Notes: generated by a model from the sequence alone, not told the origin. 33,220 nt of DNA from Tessaracoccus caeni (GCF_029211185.1 NZ_JARGDO010000029.1:1-33220); one strand, 5' to 3'. Shown: positions 1 through 8,590, counted from the first letter of the stretch. A program made the numbers and translations.

Positions 1-82
1 GTGCGTTTCCCCTGGTCAAGAGCCAGGTTCAAGGCTCAGATCAGTGACCCCTGATACCCTTGTTTGACCAGCGAATACGCAC
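1..82. other. Multi-stem structured element at left edge
   Basis: Nested inverted repeats fold this 82-bp stretch into a closed multi-branch shape. An outer stem pairs GTGCGT (1-6) with ACGCAC (77-82), a second stem pairs CTGGTCAA (12-19) with TTGACCAG (64-71), and two hairpins sit inside: GAGCC/GGCTC (20-24/33-37) and ATCAG/CTGAT (40-44/51-55). It lies 40 bp beyond the stop codon of the wall hydrolase operon. It is not a tRNA, since arm lengths do not fit. It could be a transcript end structure, a small RNA or a DNA recombination/replication site; the window edge prevents a decision. Confidence 0.4.
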
Positions 83-121
83 GATTCCAGCCGTCGCGGA
101 TTACATCTAACGTAATAATTG

Positions 122-1735
122 CTAGTTAACCTTGACTGTGACGTGGAGGTGGTCGTAGTGGCCGCCGGTGACATCGTTGGGGTCGTGCATGCCACCGCCG
201 TTGTAGGGGCGCCAGCCCTCGGCATCGCGAGCGAGGGACCAGATCTGGCCTTGCCAGATCAGATATTCGACGCCGAGGGTTTCGGCGTTGTCTTTGAGCC
301 AGTTCGTCAGCGCCCATCCGGCTTCGAGCTGCTGGGGTGTGGGTCGGGCGCCGATGGCGTTGCCGAAAGTGACGTCACAGGCCCGTCCGAGGGGGTGTTC
401 GGATTTGGTGCCGGGGCGGGGCGAGTAGCAGGCCCAGGAGCTGTCGGGGTGGGCGGTGAGGGCTTGGGTGTAGACGTGGAGCATGCGGGCGGTGATCTGC
501 CCGTCGGTGGTGGGGTCATCGACCTTTCGGTCCAGGTCCCCGTCATCGGGCCCTTGGGGTGGCGCGGGCTGGGTCGCGGCCGGGTTGCAGCCTTCCTGCT
601 CGACCGGCGTGGTAGGGGCTGGAAGGTCGCCGGTGGTGTGCTGGTCGAGCCAGGGCTGGGGGTCGGTAAACTCACCGTCGCTGCCCCCTTGGCGGAGTTC
701 GAAGTGCAGGTGTGCGCCGGTGGAGTAGCCGGCCGACCCGACGTCGCCGATGTGTTGTCCGGCGGTGACGGTGTCGCCGACGTTGACGTGAAAGCCGGTT
801 TCCCACAGGTGGGCGTAGGCGGTGGCGATCTTCTGCCCGCCGATGGTGTGTTCGATGATGATCAGCCCGCCGTACCCGCCCGACATCGAGGCCTGCGTGA
901 CGATGCCGTCGGCGGCGGCGAGGATGGGGGTGCCGTCGGGGGCGGAGTAGTCCGCGCCGGTGTGGAGCTTGTTCTCCCCGGTGATGGGGTGGACCCGCAT
1001 CCCAAACGGCGAGGTGGCGACCCAGGTGCCCTCAGGCAGCGGGAAAACCACACGCCCGGTCTCCGGCAACGGTGGACTGGTGGTGCTGGGGGTGGTGAGT
1101 GTGGTCAGGATCTGTTCGGCGACGGGCTCGTAGTTCGCGTACCGGTCGGGGTAGGCGGAGACTTCGACGGCTTGGGCGGCTTCGCCCTTCGACAGGGTCT
1201 GCCAGCCGGGGATGTCGAGCAGGCCGCGGGGTGAGGGGTGGTTGGGGCCAGTAGGGCCGCCGAAGAACGCGCGCGCCTGGTAGCCAGGGTCCATGAGGTC
1301 GGCGACGGTTCCCCACCCGGCTTGGGGTCGCATCTGGAACAGGCCGAGACTGTCGTGGTCGGAGGCGTCCCCGTCATTGGGGTGATTCCCGGAGTCGGGG
1401 TAGACGCTGGTGTTGGCCAGCATCCGCAGATTCGACTCGGTGAGCGCGGCCATGAGCGCGATCTGCAGCCCGTCACGGGTGACGCCTTCGATCTGGGAGC
1501 CGGTCTGGATGATGGTGGCCGCGTGGGTGAGCTGGGTGGTGTTCAGCGTGAAGGTCTGCCCGTCAGCGGTCGTCACCTCCAATGAGTCCGGCACCGGCCC
1601 CACCACCGACGGGCCAGAGGTGCTGGTGGTGCAGGAGGCGTTGGCGCCGGGGCTGAACATCAGCCCGACCCCCAGCAGGAGCAGGGCGGGGCTGAACAGC
1701 ACGAGCACGGTAGCGATGACGGCGAGTTTCTTCAC
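122..1735 (-). CDS. Membrane-anchored conjugation wall hydrolase (transglycosylase-like + M23 + M15-like)
   Basis: A 537-residue protein starting at GTG 1735, 7 bp after the upstream gene's stop. Longer in-frame starts would run through that gene. Residues 4-27 form one membrane anchor. Residues about 85-205 resemble the lysozyme/transglycosylase-like part of actinobacterial conjugation peptidases, with E100 in ALTESNLR and the later DSLGLFQMRP. Residues about 240-365 are a complete M23 metallopeptidase: HTGAD (H258, D262), H309 and HLH (H342, H344). Residues about 410-535 carry SEHPLGRACD (H447, D454) and HYDHLH (526-531), which match the zinc-binding pattern of M15-like D-Ala-D-Ala peptidases. 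It should cut peptidoglycan locally so the transfer channel can cross the wall. It is the last gene of the operon in this window. The M23 domain is certain; the outer two assignments rest on motifs. Confidence 0.85.
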   Translation of the reverse strand: MKKLAVIATVLVLFSPALLLLGVGLMFSPGANASCTTSTSGPSVVGPVPDSLEVTTADGQTFTLNTTQLTHAATIIQTGSQIEGVTRDGLQIALMAALTESNLRMLANTSVYPDSGNHPNDGDASDHDSLGLFQMRPQAGWGTVADLMDPGYQARAFFGGPTGPNHPSPRGLLDIPGWQTLSKGEAAQAVEVSAYPDRYANYEPVAEQILTTLTTPSTTSPPLPETGRVVFPLPEGTWVATSPFGMRVHPITGENKLHTGADYSAPDGTPILAAADGIVTQASMSGGYGGLIIIEHTIGGQKIATAYAHLWETGFHVNVGDTVTAGQHIGDVGSAGYSTGAHLHFELRQGGSDGEFTDPQPWLDQHTTGDLPAPTTPVEQEGCNPAATQPAPPQGPDDGDLDRKVDDPTTDGQITARMLHVYTQALTAHPDSSWACYSPRPGTKSEHPLGRACDVTFGNAIGARPTPQQLEAGWALTNWLKDNAETLGVEYLIWQGQIWSLARDAEGWRPYNGGGMHDPNDVTGGHYDHLHVTVKVN

Positions 1736-1742
1736 GGCCGGG

Positions 1743-2435
1743 TCACCGCAGCGGGTTGTCGAGCTGTGACAGGCGCAGCAGGTGGCAGGTGTCGTAGGTC
1801 GGCGCGCAGACCACGAACACCGTGAACTCCACCTTGTGGGCCGAGGTGACTGGTTCGCCGTTCCAGGTTCCGGTGCGGTGCCGGGTGCCCTCGATGGTGT
1901 AGGCGACCGTCCCTGGTGCGAGCTGCCCCTCGGGGGCCTGGGCAACGGCTTCGCCCCACTGATCGGGGATGTAGGCCCGGTCGATCGTCAGATACTGACT
2001 GGTGCCGTACTCACGCAGGTCCTGCCACGCGGTCCGCGAGGGCAGGTAGGCGGCGACGTCGCTGGCGAGGCCGGCTTGTTCGGCGCCGCTGGGGTCCCCG
2101 ACGGCGACGATCGCCGAGGTGTAGTCCAGCGACAGCAGCCCAGTGGTGGTGTCCCACGCAAACAGCGTGGTCGCGACATTGCGAGCGAACTGCTCCGGAT
2201 CAGCGCTCCGCGCAACAGGTGGCACCGACGGCGCCTCTGATGCTGAAGGGCTCGCCGTGGCGGTGGTGGTTGCGGAGGGTGACGGGCCGGTGGTGATGGT
2301 CGGTGACGTGCCCGGGGTGGGGGTGTGGGGTCCGGTGGCCAGGCCGTAGATCCCGACCCCACACACCAAGGCCGTGACCGAGCCGGCAGCAATCAGCACG
2401 AGCCGGCGACGCGACGAACGATCAGAAGTGTCCAT
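1743..2435 (-). CDS. Single-pass membrane protein of the conjugation operon (TcpC/VirB8-like candidate)
   Basis: About 230 residues. The N-terminus has a basic stretch, RSSRRR, then one membrane segment at residues about 10-30, then a Thr/Pro/Ser-rich linker at about 35-75. A compact extracellular domain follows, including FARNVATTLFAWDTTTG and a final part with two cysteines (CAPTYDTCH). This architecture is that of TcpC/VirB8-type channel components, which carry an NTF2-like domain outside the membrane; that link is inferred from architecture and context, not from a diagnostic motif. ATG 2435 is preferred; a GTG at 2450 would add five residues. It is followed after 7 bp by the wall hydrolase, so the two are probably co-translated and work at the cell surface. 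Confidence 0.7.
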   Translation of the reverse strand: MDTSDRSSRRRLVLIAAGSVTALVCGVGIYGLATGPHTPTPGTSPTITTGPSPSATTTATASPSASEAPSVPPVARSADPEQFARNVATTLFAWDTTTGLLSLDYTSAIVAVGDPSGAEQAGLASDVAAYLPSRTAWQDLREYGTSQYLTIDRAYIPDQWGEAVAQAPEGQLAPGTVAYTIEGTRHRTGTWNGEPVTSAHKVEFTVFVVCAPTYDTCHLLRLSQLDNPLR

Positions 2436-2480
2436 GCCCAGCAGGTGCACCCACCCACCCCCAACACCAGCAGGCAGAAG

Positions 2481-3524
2481 CTAGATGGCGCGCAGGTGCG
2501 GACGCCCACCCGCCGGTCCGTCATCCCTCTCATCGACAGTGCCGCAGGCGGCGGTGGTGGTGTCGTCGGGGTTGGTGAGGGCGGCTTGGAGGGCGCCGGC
2601 GAACGCGACCGTCTGTTCGATCACGCGCAGGAACGTGGCGACCTGTTCGTCGGTGAGTTCGACGGCGAGCACGGCCGGGTCGTAGTGGGTCCACCACTGA
2701 TCCAGTTCGGTCCACGTCACCACGAACGCTCGCACCGGGTACTGCACCGGCGCGCCCTCAGCGTCGTCCTTGGGCTTCTTGACCGAGGTGGGCTTCGGTC
2801 TGCCGGCGGATTGGATGCGGGCGAGGGCATCGGCCGCGGCCTGATGCAACGCCTCATCGCCAGCATCGGGGCTGGCGGTGTGGTTGCGGATGGTCTCGTA
2901 GATCGGATGGACCGGGCTACCTGCGTCGATCTGCTCCAACCCCCGTTGCGCTGCGGCCCTCACGTGTTCGGGCAGTGTCTCGTCGGTGGCGGCGTGTTCG
3001 AGGTAGCCGATCTTGTCCAGCGTCTTGTACGAGGCCCCACCGGGAATCATTCCGGCAGCCTGCTCACGAGCCTCACCGGTGGCTCCCGACGGTTCCGGAA
3101 ATTTTCCGGGACCGTCGGTTCCGGGCTGGTTGTCGCTGCGGAACTGGGTCGCGGCCTTGCGACGCGCAGCATCCTCGGCCATGAGGGATTTCAGTTCGCG
3201 GTAGAGGGCGGCGGCTTCCAGCGCGGTGAGCGGCTTGTGTAGGACGTTGTCGTCTTGTTCGGCCAGCAGGTGGCCGAGACGGTCGGAGATGCCGGAGCGG
3301 ACCCACACGTTGACGGTGCGCCAGCCAAGCTGCTTGATTGCCGCCAGACGGCGTGCCCCGCAGATCAGCACCCCGTCGGGGCTGACCGTCAACGGTTGCA
3401 ACAACCCATCGCGCTCAATCGACGCCGCCAACGCATCGATATCACCCAGATCGGCACGGTGACGTCGGCCGACATGCAGGGAGTCGACGGCGCGGTCCAG
3501 CTCGATGTGCCCCGGGGTGCTCAT
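2481..3524 (-). CDS. ParB-like N-terminal domain protein
   Basis: 347 residues. Residues about 10-80 match the ParB/Srx-type domain: SLHVGRRHRADLGDIDALAASI, then LLQPLTVSPDGVLICGARRLAA, where ICGARRLAA corresponds to the GERR box of ParB. The middle is helical and the C-terminal third is unrecognised. Its start overlaps the stop of the upstream gene by 4 nt (ATGA at 3521-3524), so it belongs to the same transcript. Family knowledge suggests a DNA-binding, possibly CTP-dependent protein that partitions the element or controls its genes. No parA gene lies beside it, so a regulatory or transfer role is as likely as partition. Confidence 0.8.
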   Translation of the reverse strand: MSTPGHIELDRAVDSLHVGRRHRADLGDIDALAASIERDGLLQPLTVSPDGVLICGARRLAAIKQLGWRTVNVWVRSGISDRLGHLLAEQDDNVLHKPLTALEAAALYRELKSLMAEDAARRKAATQFRSDNQPGTDGPGKFPEPSGATGEAREQAAGMIPGGASYKTLDKIGYLEHAATDETLPEHVRAAAQRGLEQIDAGSPVHPIYETIRNHTASPDAGDEALHQAAADALARIQSAGRPKPTSVKKPKDDAEGAPVQYPVRAFVVTWTELDQWWTHYDPAVLAVELTDEQVATFLRVIEQTVAFAGALQAALTNPDDTTTAACGTVDERDDGPAGGRPHLRAI

Positions 3525-4411
3525 GACCGCACCCGTTCCCGTCCCGGTGTGGCACGAACGATGGAGGCCACCAGGGCGTCATCACCCAACAGGTCAGCCA
3601 GGGTTTCTCCGAGCAGCAGACGCAGCAGGATCCCGCGCCCAGCCGTCGTGGTGGCGTAGGCAGGTTCGGGATGGCCCAGCAGAACCCTCAGCAGACACGT
3701 CCAGGCCGGGGCGGGGAGGTCGAGCAGTGCGCGGGCGTGTTTGTCGCGCCGCAAGGCTTCGTAGGTGCCGCGCCGGGACCCGATCCGGGCCAGGGCGTTG
3801 GTGACGTGATCCACCCCGGCCCGGGCGGAGGCTTCCGGCCAGCCCAGCAGCACGAACAAGCGGGTGGCATCCGCGACTGCTGCCTGCACGCCCGCATCCA
3901 CGTCCACGTCCGCCTGCTGGTCGTGGTGGTGGGGGTCGGTGAGCTGGAACGCGGGATGGTATTCGTACAGGGGAGTTTCGCGGTCGGAGAACCGTTCGGG
4001 GTCGTGGTGGGCGGAGATGTGGGCTCGGCGGGCCTGGTGGACCGAACACAGGAGCCCTTGGGCGCGTTCTTCGTAGATGCAGGTGATCCGCACCGCATGC
4101 GTAACCACCGCCCACGGATCTGCGGCCTTCCTTGCCGCCGGCGTGCGCATCACATCAAACGCCGCCGATGCGGCCTCCCACACATCCAGGCCGTGCTTGC
4201 GCGCCAAGGGTGCGAACCGCTCCGCCGCGAACTCCAGCAACTCTTTGGCTTGGGGATTGTTGCGCCATCCGTGCTCGGCCAGGTGCTCCAACAGAGCCCG
4301 CAGCCCCTCGCTGGTGCGGAAGTCAGCCCTGTCGGGGTGCGGTGTCGACGGCGTTGTCGACGTTCTCCCGGTCTCAGCGGTGCCGGTGGTTGGTGTTGTG
4401 GTGTGGGTCAT
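3521..4411 (-). CDS. Conserved-type hypothetical protein of the conjugation operon
   Basis: 296 residues. I do not recognise the family. ATG 4411 is chosen because AGGAGG (4419-4424) lies 7 nt ahead of it; an in-frame ATG at 4498 has no such site. After a Thr-rich start (residues 1-35) the protein is mainly helical, with LLEHLAEHGWRNNPQAKELLEFAAERFAPLARKHG broken over residues about 45-80. A central region is rich in His and Asp, and a leucine-rich C-terminus carries LLRLLLGETLADLLG. It has no membrane segment or signal peptide. Its stop overlaps the ParB-like start by 4 nt. Proteins of this kind sit between the DUF2637 and ParB-like genes in actinobacterial mobile elements, so a role in replication or transfer control is likely but unproven. 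Confidence 0.75.
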   Translation of the reverse strand: MTHTTTPTTGTAETGRTSTTPSTPHPDRADFRTSEGLRALLEHLAEHGWRNNPQAKELLEFAAERFAPLARKHGLDVWEAASAAFDVMRTPAARKAADPWAVVTHAVRITCIYEERAQGLLCSVHQARRAHISAHHDPERFSDRETPLYEYHPAFQLTDPHHHDQQADVDVDAGVQAAVADATRLFVLLGWPEASARAGVDHVTNALARIGSRRGTYEALRRDKHARALLDLPAPAWTCLLRVLLGHPEPAYATTTAGRGILLRLLLGETLADLLGDDALVASIVRATPGRERVRS

Positions 4412-4513
4412 GGTGGTGCCTCCTGACAAGCAGGTGCGCACCCCCACCCCAGATGTCGGCGGCAGTGGTGTCGTGGTGGTGTTGGCGAGAGTCGTCATTG
4501 CTGGTCACCACGC

Positions 4514-5050
4514 TCAGCTCATCCCCACTGCGGACCGCCCCGGCACCGACTGGGCCTGGCCCCGGCCGAAGGCCGACAACGGCGCCAACCGTCCAGCCCG
4601 ATCACCCACGTGCCGCGTACCCACAGTGATGCCGTGGCGAGTCTTCTGGCTCACTGCGGTCTGGAAGTGGATGCCGCGGCCAGCGACTGTTGCACCACGT
4701 CGGGCCAGCAGATCGGTGGGACGCACCCACTCCACACCCCGCCCCACCTGCCGACCCACAGGCCGGCTGGTTGTCCGGGCGGTGCGGGCCTTGACCGCCT
4801 CCGGCACTCCTTCCGCCCCCTCATCCAGCTCCGGGAAGCCCGCGTCTGGTCCGTCGATGTCGGGGGCGAGCTGCTCGTTGAGTTCTTCCGCCGGAGTCTC
4901 GGGTGGGACAAGATCGCCTCGCTCACTCACCGGCTCCTGGTCGAGGTTCTCGGCGTGGGCGCTCAGGGTGAGTTCTTCGGGATCGGGTGGGCCGTAGTCG
5001 TCGAGGACCGGCGGCTCCACCGGGTCGTGCTCGTGCTCGTGGGTGCTCAT
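4514..5050 (-). CDS. Small acidic-to-basic hypothetical protein of the operon
   Basis: 178 residues, family not recognised. The first half is very acidic and rich in Pro and Glu (MSTHEHEHDPVEPPVLDD at the start). The second half is basic, with VGRQVGRGVEWVRPTDLLARRG and a C-terminal RHVGDRAGRLAPLSAFGRG. That charge split fits a disordered acidic arm with a nucleic-acid- or partner-binding tail, which is inference. Its ATG overlaps the stop of the DUF2637 gene by 4 nt (5047-5050). The 102 bp that follow hold only the ribosome binding site of the next gene. Confidence 0.7.
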   Translation of the reverse strand: MSTHEHEHDPVEPPVLDDYGPPDPEELTLSAHAENLDQEPVSERGDLVPPETPAEELNEQLAPDIDGPDAGFPELDEGAEGVPEAVKARTARTTSRPVGRQVGRGVEWVRPTDLLARRGATVAGRGIHFQTAVSQKTRHGITVGTRHVGDRAGRLAPLSAFGRGQAQSVPGRSAVGMS

Positions 5051-5874
5051 GATTCCTCCTTCATCGATGGGCTGGTGTCAGGTTCAGAACTCCTCGTTGT
5101 TGGGGAGGTGAGCCAGCGGCCCACCGTGGACGGATGCACGCTCAGCTCGGCGGCAATCTGCTTGTTCGACCACCCCTCACTCCGCAGCCCGGCAGCCCGT
5201 TCTCGCCGGCCCATCCCAGTCACAGGAGCGCCGGACCTGGTCTCCTCTACGGGGATCGGCGGGGCGGATGGCTCGTACTCGGACCGCGGTTTCTCGGTGC
5301 GTTCGGCGGGGGCGGGATCTGGTTCAGGCGAGGTCGGCGGCTCATCATCCACGCCGACCGAATCGCTGCTGTTGGCCGGGGGGAGCGCCGCCGATGCACC
5401 AGCCTCGATGCCCGGTCTTGGGCCCGGTGGGGGCTCGTCATCGGGGTGGGTGACGGTTCGCCAGATCACCGGCTGTGAATCGGTGGTGTGGGTGAGGATG
5501 ACGGTGAGGTGGGTGATCGCCAGCAGCACCACGGGCGGAACCGCCGCGATCGCTGCCGCCAACAGGGCCGGGACGTCGGCGTCAGCGGCGACGATGGCGT
5601 GCAGGCCGTTGGCAGTGACCGAGACGATGGCACCGCCGATCAACAGGGCCCAGGGATACCAGGCCGCCTTCTGCCCAGCCAGAGCGACCACGGCGACGGT
5701 GGCGACCACGATGATGCCGTCGACGATCAGCGGCCACGCCCACGCCTGACCTGCCCCGATGCCCGAACGGGCCGCGAGATCAGCTAGAGAGGTGAAGGAC
5801 AGCCAGAACGCCCCGATCGCGATGAACACCGTCCCCGCGACCGCTGTCCGCACTGCCCACCGCCGTGCCCTCAC
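5047..5874 (-). CDS. DUF2637 membrane protein with C-terminal HTH (Spd-like)
   Basis: 275 residues with a GTG start overlapping the primase stop by 4 nt. Four membrane segments are visible at residues about 8-30, 46-68, 72-95 and 103-128. The signature residues of DUF2637 are present (SFTSLADLAARSG, then WAWPLIVDGIIV, then NGLHAI). A Pro/Glu/Ser-rich linker (135-215) leads to a helix-turn-helix at about 222-256 (GWSNKQIAAELSVHPSTVGRWL). DUF2637 proteins occur in actinobacterial plasmids and ICEs and are linked to Spd spread functions. The HTH tail would place DNA near the membrane. The domain is secure; the exact role is not. Confidence 0.88.
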   Translation of the reverse strand: MRARRWAVRTAVAGTVFIAIGAFWLSFTSLADLAARSGIGAGQAWAWPLIVDGIIVVATVAVVALAGQKAAWYPWALLIGGAIVSVTANGLHAIVAADADVPALLAAAIAAVPPVVLLAITHLTVILTHTTDSQPVIWRTVTHPDDEPPPGPRPGIEAGASAALPPANSSDSVGVDDEPPTSPEPDPAPAERTEKPRSEYEPSAPPIPVEETRSGAPVTGMGRRERAAGLRSEGWSNKQIAAELSVHPSTVGRWLTSPTTRSSEPDTSPSMKEES

Positions 5875-6791
5875 GCCAGCCCCCTACCCGCGCCCACCGG
5901 CACCCGCACCGGCGATGCTGCCGCTGGTTCGGTGGGCTTGGGTGCTGTGGAGGTTGTGGGGTGGGCGGTGCGGTAGGCCGACCGGACGGTGGTGGCGATC
6001 TCCCGCGGACCCAACCCCGCCACAGTAGCCGCGGCGCCCAGCACATCCGCCGCCGTGGCTGGTGTGATGTCGTGTTCCGCGGCCCGGCAGGCCGCCCAGA
6101 ACAACCCCCGATTCCGCTCACCCTCACTCAAACCCGCCACCCACGCGGCCAGGCGCGACACCACCACCCCAGGCCCGCTCTGAGCCATGCCGCGATCAGC
6201 AGCGCGCGGTCGCAGGGCGGGCCGGGGGTCGAGGAAGTCCCGCAGCGCGTCACTGTCGATCCCGCTCGCCGCGCCCCGCCGGACAGTGGCCAGCCGATAC
6301 GAGCCGGCATCTGTGTGTGAGGGTGGGATGACGATGTAGCCGCCATCCCCACGGAAATCCACACCGGCCCGGGCAACCTGCCACGACCGCTGCACCACAC
6401 CTGGCGTGGCCGGGTAGTAGCCATGCCGTCCACCCGAGGGGGAGACCACCGTGAACACCGGCACACCTGCCCGCCCCGCATCGAGGGCGCGGCGCATGCT
6501 CTCCCGGCCATCCGCGTGCTCGCGGATGTCAACATCCACGACTACGACACCGGAGACCGCCCCGGTCGGCAGTCCCAGGTTCGCCTCCGGCCACCGCGCC
6601 CACCACTCCTTGATCTGGGCGAGGTCAGTGGAAGCGTCGTGGAACCCTCGGGCAGTGAGGGGGCGCTTCTGCCCGGGCACGCACGGAAACACCGGCACAC
6701 CCGCCGAAGCAAGATCACCCGCCACCCGCCCCAGCGACCTGTCCGCACCAGGAGCGAGAAGCCGGGCCAGGTGGAAGAGGTTCGGGCTCAT
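5871..6791 (-). CDS. Bifunctional DNA primase/polymerase (Prim-Pol domain)
   Basis: 306 residues. Residues about 18-190 form a Prim-Pol (archaeo-eukaryotic primase-like) domain. GVPVFPCVPGQKRPLTARGF lies at the front, the catalytic acidic pair is VDVD (D86, D88), then SPSGGRHGYY with H123, and VDFRGDGGYIVIPPS at 144-158. The remaining C-terminus is helical and there is no helicase domain, so this is a short primase that would need a partner helicase. It would make primers for replication of the element or for the complementary strand after transfer. Both ends overlap neighbouring genes by 4 nt. Start ATG 6791. Confidence 0.88.
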   Translation of the reverse strand: MSPNLFHLARLLAPGADRSLGRVAGDLASAGVPVFPCVPGQKRPLTARGFHDASTDLAQIKEWWARWPEANLGLPTGAVSGVVVVDVDIREHADGRESMRRALDAGRAGVPVFTVVSPSGGRHGYYPATPGVVQRSWQVARAGVDFRGDGGYIVIPPSHTDAGSYRLATVRRGAASGIDSDALRDFLDPRPALRPRAADRGMAQSGPGVVVSRLAAWVAGLSEGERNRGLFWAACRAAEHDITPATAADVLGAAATVAGLGPREIATTVRSAYRTAHPTTSTAPKPTEPAAASPVRVPVGAGRGLA

Positions 6792-7873
6792 AGCGCCACC
6801 GCCTCACGCCCCGACACCACCCGCTCAACCGGCTCCGACACCGCCGGCGCAACCGGGGCCTGCCGTGTCGCGGCTTCGCGAGCGGGGGTGTCGCGTTCCA
6901 AGCCGGGAGGTGTGCCGTTCCCGACCTGCACCGTGTCGAGCTTCTCTAGAATCCCCAGCGCGGCTTTGCGGACCCGTTCCCCGGTGGTCTTGACCACCTC
7001 GACCGGGTCCTGGCCCGCCACCCGGGCCGCCCACGTCGACACGTACGGGACGGTGTAGCCGGAGGTGTCCATGCCATGCGCGGCACCCACCATCAACGCG
7101 ACCGATTCCGCCTCGACCTCACCGATCCCACGATGCTCCCGCGCCTCACCCGCATCCGGGCCATGCAACAGGACATGGCCCAGTTCATGGGCCAGGGTCT
7201 TCACCTGCGCCGCCGGGTCCATGTCCGCACGCACCGACACCACCCGGTTGCTGTAATCGGTCAGCCCATTCGCCCCGAAAATCTCCGACGCATCCGCAAC
7301 CAGCCGCAACTCAAACCCAGCAGACTGGACTTGGGCGGCGAGGCCCTCCCACACCCCAGCGGGAGCATGCCCCTCCAACAGCCGCGGAGCCGGCGGCTCA
7401 GGGATCGGCTCGCCAGTGGTCTGGGAGGCGTCCCAGACGTAGGCGGGGCGGACGCCGACCATCTTCGTGCGCACCGTCTCACCCGCACGCGGCTTCTCAC
7501 CCTTCCCAAGGCGTCGCCAAGACTCAGCATCCTGCGGGGTTGCTGAGGCGAACCGTCCCGTCACCGGCGCCAGAATCTGATACCCCGGCTGCCCCTTGGA
7601 GACCTGGCGACCCAACTGCTGCCACTGCCGATACCCGGCGACATGCGACGGCACCGGGTCCGGCACCAGCCCCAGCCCGTAGGCCTCCTGGTGCTGGGTG
7701 AAGATCAGGATCGTGTTCGCGAACGACCGAGCCCTAAACCGGGCCGCGAACGCCAACGCCCGGGCCCAATCCTCACCCGAGACCAGCTGCTCGACCGCAC
7801 CAGTCAGCCGCTCATGCAGCGCATCAAGCTTCGCCTCCCGCGCCGCCCGAGCATCCTTGCCCGACGTTGCCAT
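6788..7873 (-). CDS. ArdC-type ssDNA-binding / ImmA-IrrE-like metallopeptidase
   Basis: 361 residues. ATG 7873 has a clear ribosome binding site, GGAAGGAG, about 9 nt upstream. Residues about 15-110 resemble the N-terminal domain of ArdC antirestriction proteins (SFANTILIFTQ, then GYRQWQQLGRQVSKGQPGYQIL). A zinc peptidase motif follows at 229-233 (HELGH) within AQVKTLAHELGHVLLHG. ArdC-type proteins protect incoming DNA during conjugation, and ImmA-like peptidases cleave repressors. It is the first gene of the minus-strand operon, fitting an early function on entry. No catalytic residue appears to be missing. Confidence 0.88.
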   Translation of the reverse strand: MATSGKDARAAREAKLDALHERLTGAVEQLVSGEDWARALAFAARFRARSFANTILIFTQHQEAYGLGLVPDPVPSHVAGYRQWQQLGRQVSKGQPGYQILAPVTGRFASATPQDAESWRRLGKGEKPRAGETVRTKMVGVRPAYVWDASQTTGEPIPEPPAPRLLEGHAPAGVWEGLAAQVQSAGFELRLVADASEIFGANGLTDYSNRVVSVRADMDPAAQVKTLAHELGHVLLHGPDAGEAREHRGIGEVEAESVALMVGAAHGMDTSGYTVPYVSTWAARVAGQDPVEVVKTTGERVRKAALGILEKLDTVQVGNGTPPGLERDTPAREAATRQAPVAPAVSEPVERVVSGREAVAL

Positions 7874-7898
7874 GCCGGTCTCCTTCCGCGAACCTGCC

Positions 7899-7924
7899 CA
7901 CCGGGTCGAAGAACCGACCCGGTG
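7899..7924. promoter_or_regulatory. 10-bp perfect hairpin ahead of the operon
   Basis: CACCGGGTCG (7899-7908) and CGACCCGGTG (7915-7924) pair perfectly around the loop AAGAAC. The element ends 26 bp before the ArdC-like start codon. It has no T-run, so it is more likely an operator, a protein-binding palindrome or a 5' UTR hairpin than a terminator. The rest of the 207-bp gap up to the AraC-type gene shows nothing else that I recognise. Confidence 0.5.
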
Positions 7925-8080
7925 ACCATCAGGTACGCCGGAACCACCAGCACTAGAAGACGGACAACAAGGAACCCCTACAGTGACCGCCAGGAACCCA
8001 ACGAACCCGACGTGTCATACCCGGCCTAGCAGGTGCGCTGAGATCAGGCCATGCGTTGCTTCCAAAGATGAGCAGAATCG

Positions 8081-8551
8081 TCACAAGGAAGCTGCGTTTG
8101 GAATCATCAACACTGAAGCGATCTCGACTTCTTGACCACAGTGCGGGCACTTGGCGTGCCCATCAGTGAGTGGTGTGACGGGCCGAGCGCGTTGCTGAGA
8201 CTGGTCACGGTACTCAGTAGGAAGGAGGCCAGTGATGCGTCGAAATTGTCGCGCAGCATTGCCTCGGCTGCGCCACCCCACCTCGTGCATCAGTTCACCG
8301 ACAGGACGTCGGCTGCGCGCGAGCAGTGTCGCGAGCTGGACGCAGCGAACCCGCGTCAGGTACTTCATCGGGCTGATCCCGTACCGTCGCGCGAAAACTC
8401 TACCCAACTGAGACGGCGAAATGTGCACCTCTCTTGCCAGTGACTCCAAAGTCCATTGCACTTCCGGCCGGTCGTTGAGTAGTGATGCAGCAATCTCAGC
8501 AGGGTCAGGTTCCGCCACTTGACGTAGAGACCCCATGCGGTTGCGACTCAT
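8081..8551 (-). CDS. Small AraC-family regulator following the MFS pump
   Basis: 156 residues, start ATG 8551 with GGAGG 5 nt ahead. It is essentially one AraC DNA-binding domain: a first helix-turn-helix (SLAREVHISPSQLGRVFARRYGI broken over residues about 37-60) and a second at about 85-115 (VGWRSRGNAARQFRRITG). The tail contains CPHCGQE. There is no ligand-binding domain. It begins 39 bp after the MFS stop and is probably co-transcribed with it. It is clearly related to the AraC-type protein after erm (shared WRSRG-AARQF pattern), which suggests that both adjust expression of the resistance gene they follow; this is inference. Confidence 0.85.
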   Translation of the reverse strand: MSRNRMGSLRQVAEPDPAEIAASLLNDRPEVQWTLESLAREVHISPSQLGRVFARRYGISPMKYLTRVRCVQLATLLARSRRPVGELMHEVGWRSRGNAARQFRRITGLLPTEYRDQSQQRARPVTPLTDGHAKCPHCGQEVEIASVLMIPNAASL

Positions 8552-8590
8552 GGGAGCCTCCGAAGACCCATCCGCGTGGAGGTCGAGTGC

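Noticed and set aside
1..82. tRNA gene or tRNA-like attachment site
   Set aside because: GGTTCAA at 27-33 recalls a T loop, but arm lengths, a CCA end and an anticodon arm do not fit.
119..1234. Long plus-strand open frame opposite the wall hydrolase
   Set aside because: It is Gly/Val-rich shadow sequence on the opposite strand of a gene with complete catalytic motifs; high GC alone keeps such frames open.
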